Source of the DNA: Hydrogenophaga sp.
Lineage (GTDB): Bacteria > Pseudomonadota > Gammaproteobacteria > Burkholderiales > Burkholderiaceae_C
Direction of reading: 5' to 3'
Assembly: GCF_018780385.1 (NCBI RefSeq)
Contig: NZ_JADMJO010000033.1
Location: forward strand, 1 to 64,000
Length of the DNA: 64,000 nucleotides
Numbering within the stretch: the stretch's first letter is position 1; every line of letters begins with the position of its first letter. Shown here piece by piece: positions 27,783-37,331 of this stretch. Made by a program: the position numbers and the translations under genes. The notes below the pieces were generated by a model, which made no database searches, was not told the DNA's origin, and saw only the letters and a list, made by a program, of their open reading frames with translations.

Positions 27783-27930
27783 CCGTCATTGGGGAGTAGC
27801 CGCTCTGCACCTTGCAGAGGTCTGCGTCAACACACTTGGCCCTCAAGGCCATGGCGCCGACAGCCTCCAGCCTGGCAAGACCTTTGACCACACTGCCTCC
27901 GGATGGGCCGGGGATGCCGTGTGGTCTTTT
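27783..27930 (+). promoter_or_regulatory. yybP-ykoY (Mn2+) riboswitch
   Basis: The leader of the UPF0016 gene starts with ATTGGGGAGTAGCCG at 27787-27802, the nearly invariant 5' signature of the yybP-ykoY class. After an unusually GC-rich peripheral region comes GGCAAGACC (27874-27882), the second conserved element. Mn2+ bound between the two loops is known to turn on Mn exporters of this type. The expression platform follows directly as a hairpin at 27886-27926. Confidence 0.85.
27886..27930 (+). terminator. Riboswitch expression-platform terminator
   Basis: GACCACAC at 27886-27893 pairs with GTGTGGTC at 27919-27926 followed by TTTTGGTTT. The left arm directly abuts the conserved GGCAAGACC of the Mn aptamer, so folding of the aptamer can compete with the stem. 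A transcription-attenuation mode is suggested. Confidence 0.65.
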
Positions 27931-27958
27931 GGTTTCTGCCGGCCCTCGGAGCACTGTC

Positions 27959-28525
27959 TTGGAAGCTTTCCTCATATCCACCGGCATCGTCGCCCTCGCT
28001 GAAATGGGCGACAAGACGCAACTGCTCGCCCTTGTGCTGGCCGCGCGCTTCAAGCGCCCCTGGCCCATCGTCTGGGGCATCCTGGTGGCCACCTTGCTCA
28101 ACCATGCACTGGCTGGCCTGGCGGGGGCCTGGATCATGGCCGCTGCGGGGCCGAGCGTGATGCGCTGGGTGCTGGGCGTTTCGTTCATCGCCATGGCGCT
28201 GTGGATGCTCATCCCCGACAAGCTCGACGACGAGAACGCCCTGCCCAAACGGCGGATGGGCGTGTTTTTCGTCACCGTCTGGGCATTCTTCCTGGCCGAG
28301 ATGGGCGACAAGACCCAGATCGCCACCGTGGCGCTCGGCGCGCAGTACCAACCTCTGATCGCGGTGGTGTTAGGCACCACCTTCGGCATGATGCTGGCCA
28401 ACGCGCCGGTGGTGTTCTTTGGCGATGCGATCACGCGCAAGGTGCCCATCGCGCTGGTGCACCGGGTGGCGGCGGGCATTTTTGCGGTGCTGGGGGTGCT
28501 GGCGCTGTTCGGCGTGGGGCCTTGA
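27959..28525 (+). CDS. UPF0016/GDT1-family manganese exporter
   Basis: A 188-residue inner-membrane protein with two homologous halves of three helices each. Each half carries the signature EMGDKTQ (residues 15-21 and about 117-123), the ion-binding E-x-G-D-K/R-T motif of the UPF0016 family (bacterial MneA, yeast Gdt1). It should export Mn2+ when the metal is high, matching the riboswitch in front. The start is TTG at 27959: GGAG lies seven bases upstream and the family begins here; upstream in-frame sequence belongs to the riboswitch. Confidence 0.9.
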   Translation: MEAFLISTGIVALAEMGDKTQLLALVLAARFKRPWPIVWGILVATLLNHALAGLAGAWIMAAAGPSVMRWVLGVSFIAMALWMLIPDKLDDENALPKRRMGVFFVTVWAFFLAEMGDKTQIATVALGAQYQPLIAVVLGTTFGMMLANAPVVFFGDAITRKVPIALVHRVAAGIFAVLGVLALFGVGP

Positions 28526-28672
28526 TCGCCCGCTGACCTCCAGTCGGTGCTTGAAACGCTCCACGCAGAGCTGTCTCCGATGTTGCTTGTGAGTGTCGGG
28601 ATTTTTTCCACAGGAAGGACCCTGCAGCACTGCCAAGCGGCGAACCCTTTGAATTTCTTCGGGTTTTTGATT

Positions 28673-28688
28673 GGGCTCAAAGATTGCT
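28673..28688 (+). promoter_or_regulatory. Candidate sigma-54 (RpoN) promoter
   Basis: GGGCTCAAAGATTGCT matches the sigma-54 consensus TGGCAC-R-N4-TTGCW in all but two positions, with exact GG-N10-GC spacing. It lies about 65 bases upstream of the PEP-CTERM gene. PEP-CTERM genes are known to be enriched for RpoN promoters controlled by the PrsK/PrsR pair, which supports the call. Confidence 0.65.
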
Positions 28689-28752
28689 TATTTGAATCAA
28701 AGATGTCAGGGGGAGATTTTCTGATGTCAACCATCCTTGTATGAGGCACCCC

Positions 28753-29730
28753 ATGAACAACAAACTCCTTCAAATTCTGCGCACCGCCTCCCTGGTTTCT
28801 GCGTTCGTCGCGACGTCGAGCGTTCAAGCGCTGACGCTGCCCACCGTGACGAATTGTGGATATGGTGGCTCCTTGTCAAATCTTCTTTGTTACGAGCCTT
28901 CTCCTGGCGTGAAGATCTATGTCGCGAGTTCTCACGACGACTTCATTTCGTATTCCGTGAATGCCCTGCAGCAACTCACCAACAGTTTCGGCTACGCCGG
29001 CCTGAGTGACTGGAGCAATCTGCCTTCGTTCGGTTCGGGCCAGATCGTCAAGCTGTTCTCGTTCAACAACTCGAACAATGGGACGTTTCCCGACGCAACC
29101 GGGGGGACTGGGGATAACCAGGCGACATCACTCGACGGGGATCAGACCGGCACGAATGACAATCAGTACCTGGGTGAGTGGCCCTACCTTGTAGATGTGA
29201 CCGTGGCTGATCTTCAGGCGTTTTTGGGGGGCACTCTGTTCACGCCTGTGTTCAGCTTCGACCTCAACAACACGTCCGGTACGGATTTAAGCCTGAATGG
29301 CTTGTTGGAAGTCCGGCGCGATGGGCTCACGATCGAGACCCTGGCGTTTGACAACATCGTCAACAGCGAATACGACGCGGCCTCGTTGGTGACTGCACAG
29401 GCCGAGGTGGTGGTCGAGTGGTTTGATGCCAGCAACACCAGTGCGGGTTGCGTGGCTGGCTTCTGCTCGATGACCGTGGACAACAATGTGGGAAGCGGCA
29501 AGCCCGATTTCTTTGCCTATGCGCCGTCCTTCGACCTGACAGATTACCTGCCATCGGACGTCTTGTACTTCAAGCTGTACATGTTGGGTCTGGACGCTGG
29601 CGGTGAGGAGCTGGCCCTGACCAACGCGGTCAACGTTCCTGGCGAAGTGCCAGAACCGGGTGTTCTTGCTTTGATTGGTGTGGCGCTGGCTGGTCTTGGT
29701 GCTGCCCGCCGTTTCAGGAAGGTCGCTTGA
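28753..29730 (+). CDS. PEP-CTERM sorting-domain protein
   Basis: A 325-residue secreted protein of unknown function. Signal peptide to about residue 27 (SSVQALT), an Asn/Thr/Ser/Asp-rich, beta-sheet-like body with four cysteines, and a C-terminal PEP-CTERM signal: VPEPGVLALIGVALAGLG followed by AARRFRK. The motif directs transfer by exosortase to the outer surface or exopolysaccharide. Lower GC and a higher Asn content than its neighbours are visible. GAGG six bases before ATG 28753 supports the start. A sigma-54-like promoter is in front and a strong terminator behind. Confidence 0.85.
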   Translation: MNNKLLQILRTASLVSAFVATSSVQALTLPTVTNCGYGGSLSNLLCYEPSPGVKIYVASSHDDFISYSVNALQQLTNSFGYAGLSDWSNLPSFGSGQIVKLFSFNNSNNGTFPDATGGTGDNQATSLDGDQTGTNDNQYLGEWPYLVDVTVADLQAFLGGTLFTPVFSFDLNNTSGTDLSLNGLLEVRRDGLTIETLAFDNIVNSEYDAASLVTAQAEVVVEWFDASNTSAGCVAGFCSMTVDNNVGSGKPDFFAYAPSFDLTDYLPSDVLYFKLYMLGLDAGGEELALTNAVNVPGEVPEPGVLALIGVALAGLGAARRFRKVA

Positions 29731-29803
29731 AGCGTTCCGTCCTTGATCCCGATCCGTCTTGCGAAGCTTGTGATCGACTGATTCAGGGCTGACTCTGAAT
29801 CTG

Positions 29804-29842
29804 AACCCCTCCCAGCGTGAGCTGCGAGGGGTTTGTTCTTTT
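29804..29842 (+). terminator. Intrinsic terminator after the PEP-CTERM gene
   Basis: AACCCCTC (29804-29811) pairs with GAGGGGTT (29826-29833), extended inside by CAGC/GCTG around a GTGA tetraloop, then TGTTCTTTT. It follows the PEP-CTERM stop by about 75 bases. Confidence 0.88.
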
Positions 29843-29854
29843 GGCCACTCAATC

Positions 29855-29928
29855 TGGAGCGGGTGAAGGGAATCGAACCCTCGTATGAAGCTTGGGAAGC
29901 TGCCGTTCTGCCATTGAACTACACCCGC
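29855..29928 (-). tRNA. tRNA-Gly (anticodon CCC)
   Basis: The minus strand folds as a 74-base tRNA with encoded CCA. The acceptor arms GCGGGTG and CACCCGC pair around a discriminator T; the D arm contains GTTCAATGGCAGAAC and the T arm GAGGGTTCGATTCCCTT. The seven-base anticodon loop TTCCCAA gives anticodon CCC, reading GGG glycine codons. gabD begins its 3' end 14 bases upstream on the same strand. Confidence 0.95.
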
Positions 29929-29941
29929 AGAGGGCGCAAGT

Positions 29942-31432
29942 TTACTTGAGGATGTCGCCCACGCAGAGGTACTTGATCTCCACGTAGTCGTCCATGCCGT
30001 GGTGCGAGCCTTCCCGGCCCAGGCCCGACTGCTTCACGCCACCAAAAGGCACGTGCTCGGTGGCAAGAATTCCGACATTGATGCCGACCATGCCGTATTC
30101 GAGTGCTTCGCCCACGCGGAAGATGCGGCCCACGTCGCGGCTGTAGAAGTAGCTGGCGAGACCAAACTCGGTGTTGTTGGCGGCGGCTATGGCTTCCTGC
30201 TCGGTGTTGAACTTGAACACCGGGGCGAACGGGCCGAAAGTTTCTTCTCTGGCGCAGAGCATGTCGGCGGTCGCGTCTGCCACCACGGTGGGCTCGAAGA
30301 ACTGACCACTGCCGATGTTTGTCAAGCGCTTGCCGCCGGTCATCACGCGCGCGCCCTTGGCCACTGCGTCGTCCACGTGCCGCTGCACCTTCACCAGCGC
30401 CGCTTCCTCGATCAGCGGACCCTGGCCCACGCCTTCGTCGAATCCATTGCCGACCTTGGTGGTCTTCACCTTGGCGGCGAACTTCTCCACGAAGCTGTCG
30501 TACACGCCGGCCTGCACGTAGATGCGGTTGGAGCACACGCAGGTCTGGCCGGCGTTGCGGTACTTGCTGGCGAAGGCGCCTTCCACCGCGCTGTCGATGT
30601 CGGCATCGTCGAACACGATGAAGGGCGCGTTGCCGCCGAGTTCGAGTGACATTTTCTTGACCGTGGGCGCGCACTGCGCCATGAGGATGCGACCGACTTC
30701 GGTGGAGCCTGTGAAGCTGATGTGGCGCACCACGTCGCTGGCACACAGCACTTTGCCCACAGCGATGCTGTTGTCGGCGTCGGCGCAGACCATGTTGAGC
30801 ACTCCGGCCGGGATGCCTGCGCGGATGGCCAGCTCGGCCGCGGCCAGCGCGGTCAGCGGCGTGAGCTCAGCGGGTTTGATGATCACCGGGCAGCCAGCGG
30901 CCAGGGCCGGTGCCACCTTGCGCGTGATCATGGCGAGCGGGAAGTTCCACGGCGTGATGGCCGCGCACACGCCGATGGGCTGCTTGAGCACGATCAGGCG
31001 GCGGTTGTTGTCGAACTGGGGCAAGGTCTCGCCGTTGACGCGTTTGGCCTCTTCGGCGAACCACTCCACGAAGCTCGCGCCGTAGGCGATCTCGCCCTTG
31101 GCTTCGGCAAAGGGTTTGCCTTGCTCGGCGGTGAGGATGCGCCCCAGGTCTTCCTGGTTGGCCATGAGCAGATCGAACCATTTGCGCAGGATGGTGCTGC
31201 GCTCTTTGGCCGTCTTGGTCTTCCAGGCAGGCCAGGCGGCGTTGGCCGCGGCTATTGCCGCCTCGGCGTCTTTCGGGCCGAGGTTGGCCACATCGGCCAG
31301 CTTGTGGCCGGTGGCGGGGTCCAGCACGTCGAAACGGCTGCTGCCGGCCACCCACTGGCCGTTGATCAGGCCGTCGGTCTTGAGCAGGGTCGGGTCCTTC
31401 AGCAGGGCCAGGGGGGAAGTCTTCATGTCCAT
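29942..31432 (-). CDS. gabD: Succinate-semialdehyde dehydrogenase (NAD(P)+)
   Basis: A 496-residue aldehyde dehydrogenase. ITPWNFPLAMITRKVAPAL, SFTGSTEVGR, LELGGNAPFIVFDD (catalytic Glu) and NAGQTCVCSNR (catalytic Cys near 300) are those of GabD-type enzymes, which oxidise succinate semialdehyde to succinate. Length fits (about 485). The ATG at 31432 gives MDMKTSPLALLKD; the next ATG two codons on is possible. It ends an eight-gene minus-strand run beginning with gabT and containing a guanidinobutyrase-like gene, so it completes 4-aminobutyrate breakdown. Confidence 0.93.
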   Translation of the reverse strand: MDMKTSPLALLKDPTLLKTDGLINGQWVAGSSRFDVLDPATGHKLADVANLGPKDAEAAIAAANAAWPAWKTKTAKERSTILRKWFDLLMANQEDLGRILTAEQGKPFAEAKGEIAYGASFVEWFAEEAKRVNGETLPQFDNNRRLIVLKQPIGVCAAITPWNFPLAMITRKVAPALAAGCPVIIKPAELTPLTALAAAELAIRAGIPAGVLNMVCADADNSIAVGKVLCASDVVRHISFTGSTEVGRILMAQCAPTVKKMSLELGGNAPFIVFDDADIDSAVEGAFASKYRNAGQTCVCSNRIYVQAGVYDSFVEKFAAKVKTTKVGNGFDEGVGQGPLIEEAALVKVQRHVDDAVAKGARVMTGGKRLTNIGSGQFFEPTVVADATADMLCAREETFGPFAPVFKFNTEQEAIAAANNTEFGLASYFYSRDVGRIFRVGEALEYGMVGINVGILATEHVPFGGVKQSGLGREGSHHGMDDYVEIKYLCVGDILK

Positions 31433-31472
31433 GGGATGTCTCTTCGTCAGGGGGTGATGCAAAAGGGCGTGT

Positions 31473-31757
31473 TCAGCGCATTTCAATTTCCACGAACACG
31501 ACTTCGTGTCCGGTGGGGTTGATGACGTTGTGCTCCACGCCCACGTTTCGGGTGTACGACTGGCCCAGCGTCAGCGGTGCCGTGCGGTTGCCTTCGGGCG
31601 TCTCCAGCAGGAGTTCGCCGCCGGTCATCGGCACGACCACATAGTCGTGTGCGTGGCGGTGCCAGCCCGTCTCCGCGCCCGGCGCGAAACGCCACTCGGT
31701 GACGATAACGCGTTCGTTGGAAATCTGCACGGTGGGGACGGCCTGGGGGCGGCTCAT
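31473..31757 (-). CDS. Small cupin-domain protein
   Basis: A 94-residue single cupin: GAETGWHRHAHDYVVVPMTGGELLLE carries the first metal-binding motif with two or three His, and GVEHNVINPTGHEVVFVEIE the second. Length is minimal for the fold. It sits between gabD and the guanidinobutyrase gene, so it is likely part of the same catabolic operon; related small cupins accompany polyamine/GABA genes. Whether it is an enzyme, isomerase or sensor is not shown. GGAAG lies just upstream of ATG 31757. Confidence 0.82.
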   Translation of the reverse strand: MSRPQAVPTVQISNERVIVTEWRFAPGAETGWHRHAHDYVVVPMTGGELLLETPEGNRTAPLTLGQSYTRNVGVEHNVINPTGHEVVFVEIEMR

Positions 31758-31783
31758 GGGGTCTTCCTTGTGACAACGGGGAT

Positions 31784-32743
31784 TCAGCGGTAGGCCACGC
31801 CGGGCAGCACGCAGAGCATTTCAAACAGCAGGTTGGCGCCCAGCAGGGCGGTGTTGCCGCTGGTGTCGTAGGCGGGAGAGACCTCGACCAGATCGCAGCC
31901 CACCAGGTTCAACCCGCGGCAGCCACGCACGATCTCCAGTGCCTGCGGCACGGTCAGGCCGCCGATTTCGGGCGTGCCGGTGCCGCCGGCGTAGGCCGGG
32001 TCGATGCCGTCGATGTCGAAGCTGAGATAGGTGGGCGTGTCCGGGCCGATCTTTTCGCGGATCTGCGCCATCAAGGGCGCGAGCGACTGCCACCAGACCT
32101 CATGCGCCGGCACCACGGTGAAGCCCTGCTGGCGCGGCCAGTCGAAGTCCTCGGCCGAATAGCCACTGCCGCGCAGGCCGATCTGCCAGACCTTGTCGCC
32201 GATGAGCAGGCCTTCTTCCACCGCGCGGCGAAACGGTGTGCCGTGAGCAATGGCCTCGCCGAACATGTCGGGGTTCACATCCGCGTGCGCATCCACATGG
32301 ACCATGGCCACCGGGCCGTGTTTTGCCTTCAGGGCGCGCAGGATCGGCAGGGCGATGGTGTGGTCGCCGCCGAGTGTGAGCGGGATGCAGCCGATCTCGA
32401 TGATCGGGCGGTAGTGCTGCTCGATGAGGTCCACCGATTTCAGCAGGTTGTAGGTGTTGATCGCCACGTCGCCCAGGTCGGCCACCTGCAGCGCGTCGAA
32501 GGGCGCGGCGCCGGTGGCCATGTTGTACGGGCGGATCAGGCACGACTCGGCGCGGATCTGGCGCGGACCGAAACGCGCGCCGGGCCGGTGGCTGGTGCCG
32601 GTGTCGAGTGGCACGCCGATGAAGCCGGCGTGGAGGCCCGCAGCCGATGTGGCCACGGGCAGCCGCATCATGCTGGCCAGGCCACCGAAGCGAGGCATTT
32701 CATTGCCGCCCAGCGGCTGGTTGAAATGGGTGGGATGGGACAT
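31784..32743 (-). CDS. Guanidinobutyrase / agmatinase (ureohydrolase family)
   Basis: A 319-residue Mn-dependent ureohydrolase. The metal ligands are in LGGDHTI, VDAHADV and SFDIDGIDPAYAGGTGTPE. The opening HFNQPLGGNEMPRFGG and IRPYNMATGAAPFD match Pseudomonas guanidinobutyrase (GbuA) more than agmatinase SpeB, from memory. It would cleave 4-guanidinobutyrate to urea and 4-aminobutyrate, which the neighbouring gabT and gabD then convert to succinate. Agmatine to putrescine is the alternative. Permease genes lie 13 bases upstream. Confidence 0.88.
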   Translation of the reverse strand: MSHPTHFNQPLGGNEMPRFGGLASMMRLPVATSAAGLHAGFIGVPLDTGTSHRPGARFGPRQIRAESCLIRPYNMATGAAPFDALQVADLGDVAINTYNLLKSVDLIEQHYRPIIEIGCIPLTLGGDHTIALPILRALKAKHGPVAMVHVDAHADVNPDMFGEAIAHGTPFRRAVEEGLLIGDKVWQIGLRGSGYSAEDFDWPRQQGFTVVPAHEVWWQSLAPLMAQIREKIGPDTPTYLSFDIDGIDPAYAGGTGTPEIGGLTVPQALEIVRGCRGLNLVGCDLVEVSPAYDTSGNTALLGANLLFEMLCVLPGVAYR

Positions 32744-32756
32744 GGGGTGTTCCGGG

Positions 32757-33575
32757 CTACTTGCGCCGTCCGCGCAGCCACTCCAGCGTCAGCATCAGCG
32801 CGGTCGTGAACAGGATCAGCAGCGTGGCAACAGCGGCGATGGTCGGAGAGATGTTCTCGCGGATGCCGGTGAACATCTGGCGCGGCAGCGTGACCTGCTC
32901 GGGGCCGGCGAGGAACAGCGTGACAACGACCTCGTCGAACGAGGTGGCGAACGCGAACAGGGCGCCCGAGATCACGCCCGGTGCGATGACGGGCAGCGTG
33001 ACGCGGAAGAAGGTTTCCAGCGGGCTCGCACCCAGGCTCAGGCTGGCTTTCACCAGGTTCTGGTTGAAGCTCTGCAACGTGGCCAGCACGGTGGTCACCA
33101 CGAATGGCGCGCCGAGCGCCGCGTGCACCAAGATCAGGCCGAGGTAGGTGTCGTTCAGGCCCCATCTGGCGAAATACAGGTAGGTGCTGACCCCCACCAC
33201 CACGATGGGCACCACCATCGGCGCGATCAGCACACCGGTGATGAAGCCCTTGCCGAAGAACCTCGTATGGGCCAGGCCCATGGCCGCCAGCGTGCCGAGC
33301 GTCGTCGCCAGCAGCGTGGCCAGCGGCGCGACGATGAAGCTGTTCTTCGCGGCACGCGCCCAGTCGTCGGACGCAAACATCTCGCGGTACCACTTCAGCG
33401 ACCAGCCTTCGATGGGGTATGCGAGGAACGAGGAGTCGCTGAACGACAGAGGAATGATCACCACCACCGGCAGCAGCAGAAAGGCCAGCACGGCCACGCC
33501 GCCCAAGCGCAGGGCAAACCAGCCGAGTTTGTCGAGCAGGGTGTAGTAGGCGGGGAAGTCGGGGAGTTTGAACAT
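32757..33575 (-). CDS. ABC transporter permease, polyamine type (PotC-like)
   Basis: A 272-residue inner-membrane permease with about six helices. The EAA loop SLSLGASPLETFFRVTLP near residue 185, which docks to the ATPase, and the opening VVVIIPLSFSDSSFLAYP fit the PotC family. It forms the channel with the PotB-like permease encoded 13 bases upstream. Substrate is set by the binding protein at 34821; gene context suggests guanidinobutyrate, GABA, putrescine or a relative. Confidence 0.9.
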   Translation of the reverse strand: MFKLPDFPAYYTLLDKLGWFALRLGGVAVLAFLLLPVVVIIPLSFSDSSFLAYPIEGWSLKWYREMFASDDWARAAKNSFIVAPLATLLATTLGTLAAMGLAHTRFFGKGFITGVLIAPMVVPIVVVGVSTYLYFARWGLNDTYLGLILVHAALGAPFVVTTVLATLQSFNQNLVKASLSLGASPLETFFRVTLPVIAPGVISGALFAFATSFDEVVVTLFLAGPEQVTLPRQMFTGIRENISPTIAAVATLLILFTTALMLTLEWLRGRRK

Positions 33576-33588
33576 GTGCGCTTTCTGA

Positions 33589-34821
33589 TCAACCCAGACT
33601 GAGCTCGGCTTTGGAGACCTTGCGATAGATCGCGTAGAGGATCAGCGTGGTGGTCAGCAGCACGCCGCCGAGCGCGCAGGCCATGCCCCAGTTCACTTCC
33701 ACGTTGGTGTACTGCGCCACGTAGTAGCTCAGCATCTGGTCGCTCGGGCCGCCAAGCAGGGCAGGCGTCACGTAGTAGCCGATGCTGGTGATGAAGACCA
33801 GCAGGCCGCCCGCGGCCACGCCGGGGTAGGTCTGCGGCAGGTACACGCGCACGAAACCCGAGAACGGCGTGCTGCCCAGCGAGATGGCGGCGCGCAGGTA
33901 GTTCTGTGGCACCGACTTCATGACGCTGTACAGCGGCAGGATGGCAAAAGGCAGCAGGATGTGGACCATCGCGATGATCACGCCCACGCGGTTGAACAGC
34001 AGCGGGATGGGCGTGTCGGTGACACCCAGCCACATGAAGAAGCGGTTGACCAGGCCGTTGTTCTGCAGCAGCACGATCCAGGCGGCGATGCGCACCAGCA
34101 CCGAGGTCCAGAACGGCAGCAGCACCAGGATCAGCATCACGTTGGCCTTGCGCTCGGGGAGCGTCGAGAGCCAGTAGGCCAGCGGATAGGCCAACAGCAG
34201 GCAGAAAAAGGTGACGACCGCGCTCATCTGGAAGGTGCGGCCGAGGATGTCGCTGAAGGCAGCTTCGCCTTCGCCCACCTTGACGATGTCGCCTTGCGGT
34301 GTGCGTTTGAGGTCGACCGCGGTCAGCAGGTAGTCGAGCGTCCAGCGTGAGCTGTTTTTCGCGATGGCTTGCCAGTAGGGCAGTTCTTCCCAGCGCGCAT
34401 CAAATTCGATCAGCCTGGCTCTGGCTTCGTCGGGGCCCAGGTTCTCGCCCAGGGGCAGGGCGCGGTAGGTGCCCATGACCAACGAACGGCCGCCGGCCAC
34501 TTCGCTGTTGAGGCGCCGCGCCAGCACGCCGGCTTGCGCGGTTTCCTGTATGGCCGACAGGTCGGCCAGCAAAGCGGCGTAGGCCGCAGTGGGGGGCGGG
34601 CTGTTGCGGTCCCAGTCACCGAGCGCCTGCCCCGTGCGGGGCAGCGCATCGGCCACTTCGGGGTTCTCAACCGCCCGCACCAGCAAAGACGCCAGTGGAA
34701 CCAGGAAGAACACCAGCAGGAATGCCAGCAGGGGCAGCGTCAACGCGAACGCGCGCGTCTTGCGCCGCCGCTCGGCACGGCTCAACTGGGCGACCAGATC
34801 GAGGGTTCCACCGGCCATCAT
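33589..34821 (-). CDS. ABC transporter permease, polyamine type (PotB-like) with long N-terminal insert
   Basis: A 410-residue permease. An N-terminal cytoplasmic segment and first helix (about 25-48) are followed by a roughly 140-residue soluble insert, then the standard permease core (about 195-410) with EAA loop AISLGSTPFSGFVRVYLPQ. Classical PotB has about 285 residues; the insert is seen in a betaproteobacterial subgroup. The ATG at 34821 overlaps the stop of the binding-protein gene (TGATG), so translation is coupled. Confidence 0.88.
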   Translation of the reverse strand: MMAGGTLDLVAQLSRAERRRKTRAFALTLPLLAFLLVFFLVPLASLLVRAVENPEVADALPRTGQALGDWDRNSPPPTAAYAALLADLSAIQETAQAGVLARRLNSEVAGGRSLVMGTYRALPLGENLGPDEARARLIEFDARWEELPYWQAIAKNSSRWTLDYLLTAVDLKRTPQGDIVKVGEGEAAFSDILGRTFQMSAVVTFFCLLLAYPLAYWLSTLPERKANVMLILVLLPFWTSVLVRIAAWIVLLQNNGLVNRFFMWLGVTDTPIPLLFNRVGVIIAMVHILLPFAILPLYSVMKSVPQNYLRAAISLGSTPFSGFVRVYLPQTYPGVAAGGLLVFITSIGYYVTPALLGGPSDQMLSYYVAQYTNVEVNWGMACALGGVLLTTTLILYAIYRKVSKAELSLG

Positions 34822-35852
34822 CACTTCGCTGCCCAGGCGGAGAAGCGCTTCTCCAGGGCTTCACCCTGGTCGGCCCAGAAGCCGACGCTGAACTGCAGTG
34901 CGTCCTTGCTGTTGGCGGGCGAGGTGGGCAGCATGCCCAGCACCTTGGCGTCGAGCTGGGTCAGGGCCTTGTTGTTGGTCGGGCCGTAGCTGATGTTTTT
35001 GGCGTAGTCGGCCTGGGCATCGGGCGAGCTGGCCATGGCGATGAACTTCAGAGCAGCGTCCTTGTTGGGCGTGCCCTTGGGCATGACCCAGTAGTCCAGG
35101 TCGTAGATGCCACCGGTCCAGGTGATCTTGAGGTTCTTGCCTTCGCGCTGGGCGGCGTCGATGCGGCCGTTGTAGGCGGTGGTCATGGCCACGTCACCGG
35201 CCACCAGGAACTGGGGCGGCTGCGCGCCGGCTTCCCACCACTGGATGTTGGGCTTGAGCTCGGTCAGCTTCTGGAACGCGCGCTCGGCACCTTCCTTGGT
35301 GGCCAGCACCTTGTAGACGTCGGCGGTCTTGACACCGTCGGCCATCAGGGCGAATTCGAGGTTGTAGCGGGCGCCCTTGCGCATGCCGCGCTTGCCGGGG
35401 AATTTCTTCACGTCCCAGAAATCTGCCCAGGTGGTGGGCGCGGTCTTGAGCTTGTCGCCATCAAAGGCCATCACGGTGGACCACACGAAGGTACCGACAC
35501 CGCACTCGTGCACGGCGGCCTTCTGGAAGTCGGCCTTGTTGCCGATCTTGGCCCAGTCCATCTTCTCGAACAGGCCTTCGTCACAGCCACGGCTCAGGTC
35601 CGGGCTTTCGACTTCGACCACGTCCCAGGTCACCTTCTTGGCTTCGACCATGGCCTTGATCTTGGCTTGTTCGCCGTTGTATTCCACCGCGGTGATCTTG
35701 CCGCCGCCGGCTTTTTCATAGGCCTCGAAGTAGGCCTTTTTCTGGGCGGCACCGTTGGCGCCACCGAAGTTGACGACGGTGAGCTGGCTCTGGGCCATCA
35801 CCGGCAGGGCGATCATCATGGCCGCGGCCAGAAAAACGGGTTTCAGTTTCAT
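34821..35852 (-). CDS. ABC transporter substrate-binding protein, polyamine type (PotD/PotF-like)
   Basis: A 343-residue periplasmic binding protein. A signal peptide (cleavage after VMAQS, about residue 21) precedes LTVVNFGGANGAAQKKAYFE, typical of the family-1 polyamine/GABA-type SBPs, with FDGDKLKTAPTTWADFWDVKKFPGKR and YNGRIDAAQREGKN in the middle. Such proteins bind putrescine, spermidine or GABA-like ligands. The gene order ATPase, SBP, permease, permease is complete. Which cationic or amino-acid ligand fits is not determinable from sequence alone. Confidence 0.9.
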   Translation of the reverse strand: MKLKPVFLAAAMMIALPVMAQSQLTVVNFGGANGAAQKKAYFEAYEKAGGGKITAVEYNGEQAKIKAMVEAKKVTWDVVEVESPDLSRGCDEGLFEKMDWAKIGNKADFQKAAVHECGVGTFVWSTVMAFDGDKLKTAPTTWADFWDVKKFPGKRGMRKGARYNLEFALMADGVKTADVYKVLATKEGAERAFQKLTELKPNIQWWEAGAQPPQFLVAGDVAMTTAYNGRIDAAQREGKNLKITWTGGIYDLDYWVMPKGTPNKDAALKFIAMASSPDAQADYAKNISYGPTNNKALTQLDAKVLGMLPTSPANSKDALQFSVGFWADQGEALEKRFSAWAAK

Positions 35853-35932
35853 CGGATTGAACTCCAGGGGTTGAGGAACGGGGAAGGGGAAATCGGTAGC
35901 GCACCGGAGCGCGTGTCTCGCGGCGCAGGGGG

Positions 35933-37018
<1,086 letters not shown>

Positions 37019-37264
37019 GGGCGCGATCGGGTCTGAGGTGTGGACTGAAGGAGGTTCAGGACTGGTCATGCAACCATCGTGCCGGGTGGGCGCCGAGGGC
37101 AGGGGCGGCAGATCGGCGACCGGGCGTTGCCCGTCCAGCACCATCGGGTTGGCGATCATGGGTGGCACTGTGGCACTTTCGGGTTGTGTCCGCAAACAGC
37201 ACGTTCTCGATCAGCACGTCTGCGAGTGGGCGGTGAGGGGTGGGGGTTCATGCGATCCGGCGCC

Positions 37265-37330
37265 GGGCCGCCCCAAGCCGGATCAGCCCCCTCCGGGGGC
37301 AGCGACCCGCGCAGCGGCGGAGCGTGGGGG
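37265..37330. repeat. GC-rich dispersed repeat directly after the gabT stop
   Basis: A stem GCCCCC-TCC-GGGGGC at 37286-37300 lies inside a longer GC-rich element of a type I recall from many Comamonadaceae intergenic regions. It begins one base after the gabT stop codon and separates gabT from the transporter genes. No T-run follows, so it may attenuate or stabilise rather than terminate. Confidence 0.6.
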
Positions 37331-37331
37331 C

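Noticed and set aside
28526..28672. A short coding region before the second PEP-CTERM gene
   Set aside because: Only a short frame without ribosome-binding site or similarity is present; the segment is treated as the promoter region.
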